DNA of 5,484 bases, taken from NCBI GenBank assembly GCA_003131365.1, contig PKVB01000133.1, forward strand, positions 7,181 to 12,664, read 5' to 3'. The stretch is from Gemmatimonadota bacterium (GTDB lineage Bacteria > Gemmatimonadota > Gemmatimonadetes > Gemmatimonadales > Gemmatimonadaceae). The position numbers were made by a program, and so were the translations under genes. The notes under the pieces are model-generated. The model searched no databases. It saw nothing but the letters and a program-made list of their open reading frames with translations, and was not told the DNA's origin. The number at the start of each line of letters is the position of its first letter. Positions within the stretch are counted from its first letter, which is position 1. Shown piece by piece: positions 1 to 5,484 of this stretch.

Positions 1-66
1 GAAGAACGATCTTCCGCGCCTTCGGTCGCAGCCACCCCAGTGTCGGATACGCCGGCGGAGAGCTAG
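1..66 (+). CDS. C-terminal tail of upstream gene (partial; possibly signal peptidase II)
   Basis: Frame 1 is open from the left edge and ends at a TAG at 64-66. It encodes 21 residues rich in Ser, Ala, Pro and Glu (begins EERSSAPS, ends SDTPAES), which looks like a disordered hydrophilic C-terminal tail. No domain can be recognised from so little. In many bacteria lspA (signal peptidase II) lies directly upstream of rluD, and such a tail after its last membrane helix would fit; this is context inference only. The other two plus-strand frames are also open here: frame 2 ends at a TGA at 71-73 that overlaps the proposed CTG start of rluD, and gives an Arg-rich peptide. The frame assignment is therefore tentative. 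Confidence 0.4.
   Translation, partial: EERSSAPSVAATPVSDTPAES
57..60 (+). promoter_or_regulatory. Ribosome binding site (GGAG) supporting a CTG start for rluD
   Basis: GGAG at 57-60 lies 9 nt before the CTG at 70, a normal Shine-Dalgarno distance. It sits inside the end of the upstream reading frame. No ATG, GTG or TTG occurs in the rluD frame between the TAG at 64 and the GTG at 190, so this site is the main support for the CTG start. Confidence 0.55.
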
Positions 67-69
67 GCT

Positions 70-1041
70 CTGAGCGACGTCAAAGAGTTTCCCGTCGAGG
101 CGGACAGCAATGTCCGCCTCGATCTCTTTATTGCCAGCAGAGCAGAGCTCTCGCGGACCCAGGCGGCGACTCTGATCGCTCAGGGACACGTGCAGGTCGA
201 TGGGCGGCGCGAAAAGGCGAGCTACCGGCCGGAGACCGGGGAGCTGGTGCGGATCGAGATCCCTGCGTCCGAGAAGCGGACGATCTCAGGCGAAGACATC
301 CCCGTGAGCGTTGTCTACGAAGATGACGCGCTTCTGGTGGTGGACAAGCCCGCCGGGATGGTCGTGCACCCGGCACCCGGGAACTGGACCGGCACGCTCG
401 TGAACGCCCTGCTGGGGCGTGGGGGCAGTCTCTCGAGCGAGGGCGAGCCGGAGCGGGCAGGGATGGTCCACCGGCTCGACAAGGAGACTTCGGGCCTTCT
501 GGTGGTCGCCAAGACCGACCGGGCGCACCGTCTTCTGAGCGCGGCGATCGCTGCCCGACGGGTCGTCCGCCGCTACGCCGTCATGACCTGGGGTCATGTC
601 TCGGCGGATGCTCTCACGATCGACAAGCCGATAGCCCGTGATCCGCGAGACCGGAAGCGCATGGCAATCGTCATTAAGGGTCGGCCGGCCAAGACCGACC
701 TCATACGCCTTGCTCGGTTCGATGCGGGGGACCTTCTTCGTGCCCATCTCCATTCAGGACGGACTCATCAAATCCGCGTTCATCTCGCGTCTATCGGCCA
801 TCCTGTCATGGGCGACGACGTGTATGGAGGGGGCGGAGGACGTCGTGTGGCCGGACTTCCTCCCAAGCGGCACTTCCTTCACGCGGCCTGGCTCGCGTTC
901 AATCACCCCGTGACCGGCGAGCCGCTCGATTTTCGGTCTCCGCTACCGGAGGATTTGCGCAACGCGCTGGCGGTGATCGCCGGAGAGCACACCCTGGCTG
1001 ACGGCGTCGACCCACTCACGGCGTTCCGATTCTATGAGTGA
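70..1041 (+). CDS. rluD: RluD-type 23S rRNA pseudouridine synthase with S4 domain
   Basis: This enzyme converts specific uridines of 23S rRNA (in E. coli RluD the helix 69 loop) to pseudouridine in the cytoplasm. The N-terminal S4 RNA-binding domain spans about residues 14-65 (RLDLF, then GHVQVDGR). The catalytic RluA-family domain follows: YEDDALLVVDKPAG near 83-96, the signature HRLDKETSG at 134-142 with catalytic Asp137, and SGRTHQIRVHL at 229-239. A start at CTG 70 gives 323 aa and places the catalytic Asp almost exactly where E. coli RluD (326 aa, Asp139) has it. The next standard start, GTG 190, would delete most of the S4 domain. An in-frame TAG at 64-66 excludes any earlier start. The gene is read into cheW with an 8-bp overlap. 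Family membership is certain; the exact target uridines are inferred. Confidence 0.93.
   Translation: MSDVKEFPVEADSNVRLDLFIASRAELSRTQAATLIAQGHVQVDGRREKASYRPETGELVRIEIPASEKRTISGEDIPVSVVYEDDALLVVDKPAGMVVHPAPGNWTGTLVNALLGRGGSLSSEGEPERAGMVHRLDKETSGLLVVAKTDRAHRLLSAAIAARRVVRRYAVMTWGHVSADALTIDKPIARDPRDRKRMAIVIKGRPAKTDLIRLARFDAGDLLRAHLHSGRTHQIRVHLASIGHPVMGDDVYGGGGGRRVAGLPPKRHFLHAAWLAFNHPVTGEPLDFRSPLPEDLRNALAVIAGEHTLADGVDPLTAFRFYE
95..122 (+). promoter_or_regulatory. Perfect 12-bp hairpin with GCAA tetraloop in the 5' coding region of rluD
   Basis: Left arm TCGAGGCGGACA (95-106), loop GCAA (107-110) and right arm TGTCCGCCTCGA (111-122) pair perfectly. A G-U pair (94 with 123) can extend the stem. GCAA belongs to the very stable GNRA tetraloop class. 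The stem starts 25 nt after the CTG start and is followed by TCTCTTTATT, only weakly U-rich, so a classical intrinsic terminator is possible but not convincing. The codons read as a normal RluD N-terminus (ADSNVRLD), so the element lies within translated sequence. It could influence initiation, act as an attenuator, or be a DNA dyad bound by a protein; its role is unknown. Confidence 0.6.
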
Positions 1042-1522
1042 TGCCGTCGCGCTCCCGCCGGAGCAGGTCGTCGAGGAAGAGCCGCACGTACCGACCCGCC
1101 GCCTGCTCGTGTTCAACATTGGCGACAACTCCTTCGCGTGCGACATGGACTCATTTCGAGAGATAGTTCCCATGCAGCACATCACGAGGCTGCCGGCAGC
1201 ACCCGACACGGTGCGCGGGCTCATCAATCTGCGCGGGACCATTGTTACCGTGATTGACGGCGGCACCTCGCTCGGCAAGACGGCTCGCGGGCGGGCGGAA
1301 GGACTGATCCTGCTGGTCGACTATTTCGACCGGTGGATCGGAATCGGCGTTGACGACGTTCGCGACATTCAGGATGTGCCAATAGATCAATTCGGGGCGG
1401 CGGATCAGGCGGAAATCCCGCTCGTGGGCGCGGTAACTGGAGCAGTAGAGATCGAGGGGAAGCGCGTCCTCGTGCTCGACATCAAGACAGTGGTTCAGCA
1501 AGTCATCGGACAAGGGAGGTAG
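1034..1522 (+). CDS. cheW: CheW chemotaxis coupling protein
   Basis: CheW is a cytoplasmic adaptor that links the P5 domain of CheA to chemoreceptor tips in signalling arrays. The 162-aa product is a single CheW domain of two SH3-like barrels, starting near residue 23 (LLVFNIGDNSFACD), after a hydrophilic 20-residue N-terminal segment. The family hallmark RGLINLRG is at 61-68, followed by TIVTVID, and the second half has IGIGVDDVRDI (102-112) and a typical end VLVLDIKTVV. The ATG at 1034 overlaps the end of rluD by 8 bp. No clear Shine-Dalgarno precedes it, so translational coupling to rluD is likely. The Gly-Gly-Thr after VID, where many CheWs have a Leu/Arg-rich stretch, is a mild departure. 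It is encoded just upstream of cheY and cheA, which fits its role. Confidence 0.95.
   Translation: MSDAVALPPEQVVEEEPHVPTRRLLVFNIGDNSFACDMDSFREIVPMQHITRLPAAPDTVRGLINLRGTIVTVIDGGTSLGKTARGRAEGLILLVDYFDRWIGIGVDDVRDIQDVPIDQFGAADQAEIPLVGAVTGAVEIEGKRVLVLDIKTVVQQVIGQGR
1512..1519 (+). promoter_or_regulatory. Strong Shine-Dalgarno for cheY
   Basis: AAGGGAGG at 1512-1519 lies inside the last codons of cheW, with a short spacer of 4 nt (from the last G) to the GTG at 1524. It is the clearest ribosome binding site in the window and decides the GTG start. It suggests that CheY is made at a higher level than its coupled neighbours. Confidence 0.7.
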
Positions 1523-1523
1523 G

Positions 1524-1886
1524 GTGAGCAGTACAGTGCTGGTTTGCGACGACGCGGTGTTCATGCGGACGATGGTAAGTGACATTCTTTCCCAAGCCGG
1601 ATTCACGGTCGTTGGAGAAGCTGAAAACGGGAAGCAGGCTGTTGAGAAATACCAGCAGCTGAAACCCGATCTGGTGACGATGGACATCATCATGCCGGAG
1701 ATGGGCGGAATCGAAGCGGTGAAGCAGATTACCCAGCTGGATCCTGCCGCGCGGATCCTCATGTGCAGCGCCATGGGGCAGCAGGCCCTGGTGCAGGAAG
1801 CGCTTCAGGCCGGAGCACGCGACTTCGTGGTCAAGCCGTTCCAGCCGAGCCGCGTTCTCGAAGCGGTGCAGCGGGTGCTCGCCTAG
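1524..1886 (+). CDS. cheY: CheY chemotaxis response regulator (single REC domain)
   Basis: This stand-alone receiver domain accepts a phosphoryl group from CheA and diffuses to the motor or another output. At 120 aa it has the length of Thermotoga maritima CheY and closely resembles that type, including CSAMGQQA (81-88) and FVVKPFQPSR (101-110). All receiver residues are present: acidic pocket Asp9 and Asp10, phosphoacceptor Asp54 in VTMDIIMPEMGG, switch Ser82, Lys104 followed by Pro105, and the FMR segment (13-15) typical of CheY. There is no DNA-binding or other output domain. The start is GTG at 1524, 1 nt after the cheW stop, with a strong ribosome binding site. Cys8 replaces the more usual Val before the Asp pair. 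The stop is TAG, with cheA beginning at the very next base in the same frame. Confidence 0.97.
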   Translation: MSSTVLVCDDAVFMRTMVSDILSQAGFTVVGEAENGKQAVEKYQQLKPDLVTMDIIMPEMGGIEAVKQITQLDPAARILMCSAMGQQALVQEALQAGARDFVVKPFQPSRVLEAVQRVLA

Positions 1887-3497
1887 GTGGATACGGGTCG
1901 CTACGCCAAGCTTTTTCTCTCGGAGAGCCGCGAAAACCTCTCCGAGATAAACAACGCGCTACTCGAATTGGAGCGCGGCGGGAGCGACACGGCCATACCG
2001 CGCCTGTTTCGCGCGGTTCACACCATGAAGGGCATGGGAGCCGCGATGGGCTACACTTCGGTGGGAGAGCTGTCCCATGAGCTGGAGACGCTGCTCGACA
2101 AGCTCAGGAACGGCGCGCTCGTGGTAACGCGACCGATCATCGACACGCTGTTCTCCGGCGTGGACGCGCTCGAGCAGGCGGTGGATCTCGCAACGGGTGC
2201 GGCTCCGCAGCAGCTCGACGTGAAGGACATCATGGCCCGCATCCGGGCGGCCTCGAGTGAGGAGACAGCGCCGACGTTCACGTCGGAATTCGCCATTGTG
2301 CCGGTCGACAAGAAAGCGCCATCTCCGTCCGCTCCTGTTTCTCAGGCGCCGCAAAAGACGTCCCGGCACATCCGCATCGATGCAAAGCGGCTCGACACTC
2401 TGATGAATGTCGTGGGCGAGCTCGTGATTGCGCGCGACCGCATCCAGAAGATCGCCGAGCAGCTCGGCGACGAATCGCTGCTCGAGGCGACGCTGCGCGC
2501 CTCCCAGATCCTGGCCAACCTCCAGAACGAGATCATGACGAGCCGCATGGTTCCGGTCTGGCAGATATTCGAGCGCTTTCCGCGTGTCGTGCGCGACACC
2601 GCGCGCTCGCTCGGAAAAGAAGTGGATTTCAAGATCGAAGGCCGGGAGATCGAGCTCGATCGCTCGATGCTCGACGAGATGGGCGAGCCCGTTCTGCATC
2701 TGCTCCGGAACTCGCTCGATCACGGCGTCGAGACGCCGGACGATCGTGAGAAAGCCGGAAAGCCACGCGTCGCCACTCTGATCCTCACGGCGGAGCGTGA
2801 CCGCGCGACGGTGCTCATACGTGTGACGGATGATGGCCGCGGAATCGACCAGTCGCGAGTGCTGCCGCGCGCTAAGAAGTTGGGTCTGGTAGAGCAGGGC
2901 ACCACCAAGCTGTCCGAGCAGGAACTGGTCTCGATCATATCACGGCCCGGGTTCTCCACGGCGGAGAAGGTGACCGAGATCTCGGGGCGCGGCGTCGGAT
3001 TCGACATCGTCGCCACACGGGTACGCGCGCTCGGCGGCTCGCTCGAGGTGCATACCGACGCGGGGCTCGGCACCAGCGTGAGCATGCGTCTTCCTCTCAC
3101 GCTCGCCATCTCGCGCGCCCTCCTGGCAAGAGTCGATAAGGAGGTTTACGCGATCCCTCTCACGCACGTACTCGAGACATTCAGCCTCTCGCAGCCGATG
3201 CTGCTCGAGTCGAAGGGCAGGCAGGTCGTGGCCATCCGCGACGATCTGTTCACGGCTATCTGGCTGCGTGAGCGCGTGGGGCTGCCCGCGGCAGCCACCG
3301 CCGCCAGCGGTCAGGTCGTGCTCATCGAGCTGGCTGAGCGTCGCGCGGCGCTCATCGTCGACGAGTTCATCGGCCAGCAGGAAATCGTCGTCAAGCAATT
3401 TGACGGCGTGAACGCCAGCAAGACTCTTTTCAGCGGCGCGACCATCCTTGGTGATGGATCGCCCGCACTCATCGTGGACGCCTCCAGTCTCCTCTGA
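1887..3497 (+). CDS. cheA: CheA chemotaxis histidine kinase lacking the P2 domain
   Basis: CheA autophosphorylates with ATP under receptor control and phosphorylates CheY. Domains in order: P1 histidine phosphotransfer (about 1-105) with phospho-His45 in AVHTMKGMG; a Pro/Ser/Ala-rich linker (about 121-160); P3 dimerisation (about 161-225, RIDAKRLDTLMNVVGELV); P4 ATP-binding (about 226-405) with N box HLLRNSLDHG (Asn275), G1 box DDGRGID (315-321), F box RPGFST (353-358) and G2 box GRGVGFDIV (367-375); and P5 regulatory, CheW-like (about 406-536). The length of 536 aa is well below the 650-670 aa of E. coli or T. maritima CheA, and the segment between P1 and P3 is too short for the CheY-docking P2 domain. 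The catalytic residues look intact. The GTG start follows the cheY TAG directly, with no strong ribosome binding site, so coupling to cheY is likely. Array partners would be CheW and receptors encoded elsewhere. Confidence 0.96.
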   Translation: MDTGRYAKLFLSESRENLSEINNALLELERGGSDTAIPRLFRAVHTMKGMGAAMGYTSVGELSHELETLLDKLRNGALVVTRPIIDTLFSGVDALEQAVDLATGAAPQQLDVKDIMARIRAASSEETAPTFTSEFAIVPVDKKAPSPSAPVSQAPQKTSRHIRIDAKRLDTLMNVVGELVIARDRIQKIAEQLGDESLLEATLRASQILANLQNEIMTSRMVPVWQIFERFPRVVRDTARSLGKEVDFKIEGREIELDRSMLDEMGEPVLHLLRNSLDHGVETPDDREKAGKPRVATLILTAERDRATVLIRVTDDGRGIDQSRVLPRAKKLGLVEQGTTKLSEQELVSIISRPGFSTAEKVTEISGRGVGFDIVATRVRALGGSLEVHTDAGLGTSVSMRLPLTLAISRALLARVDKEVYAIPLTHVLETFSLSQPMLLESKGRQVVAIRDDLFTAIWLRERVGLPAAATAASGQVVLIELAERRAALIVDEFIGQQEIVVKQFDGVNASKTLFSGATILGDGSPALIVDASSLL

Positions 3498-3498
3498 A

Positions 3499-4146
3499 AT
3501 GACCAATCCCCGCAATACACCATCCGGCGATAGCGTTACCACGCTCCTTAGCAGTGCGCGTCTCGACGCGCTGCGCGAGGTTGCCAACATTGGCGCCGGC
3601 CACGCCGCGACCGCGCTCTCGACGCTGACTGGCACGCGCATCATGATCAGCGTCCCGATGGTGAACATCGTGCCGCCCGGCGATTTCGTCCCGGAGATCG
3701 CTCCCGGCGTCGAGATCGTCGCGGTGCAGATGGTGATGAGCGGCGACATCGGCGGGCAGACGGTGTTCCTCCTCGCAACCGTCGCGGGTCTCAGACTCGC
3801 CGAGCGGATGCTGCGGCGAGGGCGCGGGACATCCCAGAGCCTTGGCAAGCTCGAGCAGTCGGCGTTGAAGGAAGCGGGCAACATTCTCGCCGGCGCGTAT
3901 CTCACCGCGCTCAGTGAGTTCCTCGACATGCGTCTGATGCTCTCTCCGCCCACGCTCACGACCGGGAAGACCGAGGAAGCTCTGAAGACGCTGGGGGACC
4001 ACGCGCCACAGGCCGAGTCTCCGATCCTGTGCGTGGAGACGGAGTTCTTCCTCGAGGAGCCGGTGGAGAGCTTGCACGGATTCTTCCTGCTCGTCCCCGA
4101 CCCGAAGGCATTTGACGCCATCTTCCGCGCCGTGCGCGTAGAGTAG
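3499..4146 (+). CDS. cheC: CheC-family CheY-phosphate phosphatase
   Basis: CheC dephosphorylates CheY-P and, in Bacillus subtilis, also binds the receptor deamidase CheD. The 215-aa product has the internal duplication of the CheC/CheX/FliY fold. Both active-site signatures D/S-X3-E-X2-N-X22-P are visible and complete: Asp23, Glu27, Asn30 and Pro53, then Ser121, Glu125, Asn128 and Pro151. CheX has only one such centre, and FliY carries an extra C-terminal flagellar switch domain, which is absent here, so CheC is the best call. The ATG at 3499 comes 1 nt after the cheA stop. Upstream in-frame TTG, GTG and ATG codons (3448, 3451, 3454) would add a segment unlike CheC and overlap cheA. The sequence before 3499 is pyrimidine-rich without a ribosome binding site, so reinitiation after cheA is probable. 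No cheD is visible in the window. Confidence 0.92.
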   Translation: MTNPRNTPSGDSVTTLLSSARLDALREVANIGAGHAATALSTLTGTRIMISVPMVNIVPPGDFVPEIAPGVEIVAVQMVMSGDIGGQTVFLLATVAGLRLAERMLRRGRGTSQSLGKLEQSALKEAGNILAGAYLTALSEFLDMRLMLSPPTLTTGKTEEALKTLGDHAPQAESPILCVETEFFLEEPVESLHGFFLLVPDPKAFDAIFRAVRVE

Positions 4147-4149
4147 CCC

Positions 4150-5484
4150 ATGAGCGCAGCGGCAACTGCCCGCCCATCGGCAGCCGCTCAAGGCGGTGAG
4201 ATCGACATCCTGCGATCGTTCGCCCGCCGAATCGATCCTTCGGACGCGGGCGCGTACAACAATCTCGGCGTCCTCTATTTTCGAAAGGGGCTGACGGACG
4301 AGGCGATCGTCGCGTTCTCGCGCGCCCTCGCGCTCGACGAACGGATGGGTGTAGCCAGACGAAATCTTGAGATTGCGTATGGGGATAGTGGCATCGTCGA
4401 GCGGCGCCTGCAGGAGCTCGACGAGCGGCTGCGCGCCAATCCGGAGGACCTCGAGGCGCTGGTTCAGAGCGGGATCGCGGAGAAGACGGCCGGCCGGCTG
4501 GAGCGCGCGCACACTCTCTTTCAGCGCGCGATCGAGCTCGATCCAGACAGCTCTGTCCTCCATTTCCTGCTCGCCGAGGCTCTCTACAACCGCGGCCTCC
4601 ACGAAGACGCGATGCGCTCGGTCAAGCGGTCGATCGAGTTGAACCCGGAAAATCCCGACGCCCTGTATCTGATCGGCTTCATACTTGGCGATCTGGGCCG
4701 CGGTGAAGAGGCGGCCGAAGCGAATCGACGCGCCGTGATGCTGAACCCGACGCTGGTGCGGGCCCAGGCGAATCTCTCGCTCGAGACGTATCGCCATGAG
4801 GTCACCCCGAGCCGCCAGCAGAAGACCCCGGCCGGCGCGCACATCACACTCGGCCGCGCGCTGAGACAGAAGGGCTACTTCCAGGAAGCGCTGCGCGAGT
4901 ACGAGAGGGCAATCGAGGGCGGAGAAGCAAACGCGGAAGTGCTGCAGGCTATGCTGGAGCTGTACCTGTTGCAGCGCGACACGGGCGCCGCAATCGCCAC
5001 CGCCGAGCGATTCGCGCGCGAGTTCTCACCGACGGCAAAGACCTGGAACGGCCGTGGCGTCGCGCTGCAGCTGGAAGGACGCCACGCCGAGGCGGAGCAA
5101 AGCTACACGAAGGCGCTGGAGATCGACCCGAGCTACCCGTTCTCGCACAACAACCTGGGCGTCCTCTTCTGGCACAAGAGCGACACCAAGTCCGCGATCA
5201 ACTCGTTCAGGCGTGCGTTGCAAGCACCGGCTCCTCCGGTCGAAGCCCGACTGAACCTCGCCCTCGGGTTGTTCAGGAGGAAGCACACGGAGCTAGCGCT
5301 CGAAGCCTATCGACAGGTGCTGAGCGCCGCGCCCGAGCACCCCGTCGCGTGGAACGGCATCGGTCTCATCCTCGTCGAGCTCGAGAAGTACGCCGATGCG
5401 CGGAACGCGTTTGCGCGCGCGATCCAGGCGAATCCCGATTTCGCCGAAGCGCACTACAACATGAGCTTCACGCTCTCCAACCTC
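4150..5484 (+). CDS. TPR-repeat protein at the end of the chemotaxis operon (3' partial)
   Basis: The frame is open from ATG 4150 to the right edge (445 codons, no stop), 3 nt after the cheC stop. After a low-complexity Ala-rich N-terminus (1-16), with no signal peptide or membrane segment, the product is made of 34-residue TPR units. Repeats lie at about 33-66, 100-133, 134-167, 168-201, 228-261, 296-329, 330-363, 364-397 and 398-431, with weaker ones at 67-99 and 262-295 and a further unit starting at 432. Typical TPR residues are visible, for example NNLGVLYFRKG (37-47), RAIELDP (126-132) and KALEIDP (321-327). A non-TPR insert of about 26 residues (202-227) splits the array. TPR arrays form cytoplasmic protein-binding superhelices. 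The partner is unknown; position suggests a link to the Che proteins. Its C-terminus, which could carry another domain, lies outside the window. Confidence 0.88.
   Translation, partial: MSAAATARPSAAAQGGEIDILRSFARRIDPSDAGAYNNLGVLYFRKGLTDEAIVAFSRALALDERMGVARRNLEIAYGDSGIVERRLQELDERLRANPEDLEALVQSGIAEKTAGRLERAHTLFQRAIELDPDSSVLHFLLAEALYNRGLHEDAMRSVKRSIELNPENPDALYLIGFILGDLGRGEEAAEANRRAVMLNPTLVRAQANLSLETYRHEVTPSRQQKTPAGAHITLGRALRQKGYFQEALREYERAIEGGEANAEVLQAMLELYLLQRDTGAAIATAERFAREFSPTAKTWNGRGVALQLEGRHAEAEQSYTKALEIDPSYPFSHNNLGVLFWHKSDTKSAINSFRRALQAPAPPVEARLNLALGLFRRKHTELALEAYRQVLSAAPEHPVAWNGIGLILVELEKYADARNAFARAIQANPDFAEAHYNMSFTLSNL

Noticed and set aside
582..598. A 7-bp hairpin (CATGACC, TGG, GGTCATG) inside rluD
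   Set aside because: A 7-bp stem with a short loop is expected a few times by chance in a window of this size, and it lies in ordinary coding sequence with no T-run after it.
1151..2723. Minus-strand frames of 207 and 254 codons over cheW, cheY and cheA
   Set aside because: These are shadow frames opposite genes with intact catalytic motifs; no domain, ribosome binding site or independent support.
3400..3428. TTGACG at 3400-3405 as a possible -35 box for cheC
   Set aside because: The hexamer at the right distance (ACTCTT) is a poor -10 box, and cheC follows cheA with a 1-nt gap, so a separate promoter is not needed.
3448..3498. Upstream starts for cheC (TTG 3448, GTG 3451, ATG 3454)
   Set aside because: They would overlap cheA by more than 40 nt and add 15 or more residues unlike CheC. 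No ribosome binding site precedes them, and ATG 3499 fits the family length and the spacing seen elsewhere in the operon.
2940..4151. A 403-codon open frame on the minus strand across cheA and cheC
   Set aside because: It is a mirror of GC-rich coding sequence: Ser/Arg-rich, no motif, and it fully overlaps the well-supported CheA P4-P5 domains and CheC.
2648..4543. The palindrome GATCGAGCTCGATC occurs twice (2648-2661 and 4530-4543)
   Set aside because: Both copies encode the common Ile-Glu-Leu-Asp run in GC-rich codons in unrelated genes, so shared codon usage explains them better than a binding site.
3469..4842. A 457-codon open frame on the minus strand across cheC and the TPR gene
   Set aside because: It is antisense to two convincing plus-strand genes (CheC with both active sites, and TPR repeats in register). 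Its translation is Arg/Glu-rich without recognisable domains, as expected from the complement of GC-rich codons.

Overview
The window is a compact, GC-rich, entirely plus-strand gene string. It holds the tail of an upstream gene, a RluD-type 23S rRNA pseudouridine synthase, a four-gene chemotaxis core (cheW, cheY, cheA, cheC), and the first 445 codons of a TPR-repeat protein that runs off the right edge. I found no RNA gene, insertion sequence, CRISPR array or integration signature, and no intergenic stretch longer than a few bases.

Organism: the high GC content, the Thermotoga/Bacillus-like CheY, and the presence of CheC instead of the enterobacterial CheZ point away from the enteric Proteobacteria. 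The fused order rluD-cheW-cheY-cheA-cheC-TPR makes me favour a Gemmatimonadota-like soil or sediment bacterium. That is an inference from gene content only; no phylogenetic marker is present.

Layout: 1-66 is a gene tail (possibly lspA, a common neighbour of rluD). 70-1041 is rluD, very probably initiated at a CTG codon, with a perfect 12-bp GCAA-tetraloop hairpin in its first codons. 1034-1522 is cheW, overlapping rluD by 8 bp. 1524-1886 is cheY. 1887-3497 is cheA, which abuts the cheY stop codon with no spacer. 3499-4146 is cheC. 4150-5484 is the partial TPR gene. Junctions run from an 8-bp overlap to 3-bp gaps, so one polycistronic message with translational coupling is likely.

How the genes work together: CheA (histidine kinase) is held in signalling arrays by CheW and passes phosphate from His45 to Asp54 of CheY; CheC would remove it. 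CheA has P1, P3, P4 and P5 but no room for the CheY-docking P2 domain. No receptor, cheR, cheB or cheD is visible here, so the receptor and adaptation parts must be elsewhere or absent. The co-transcribed TPR protein is the least explained component and could be a scaffold or output partner. The most unusual sequence-level observations are the CTG start with its adjacent hairpin, the P2-less CheA, and the in-frame amber stop that alone separates CheY from CheA.
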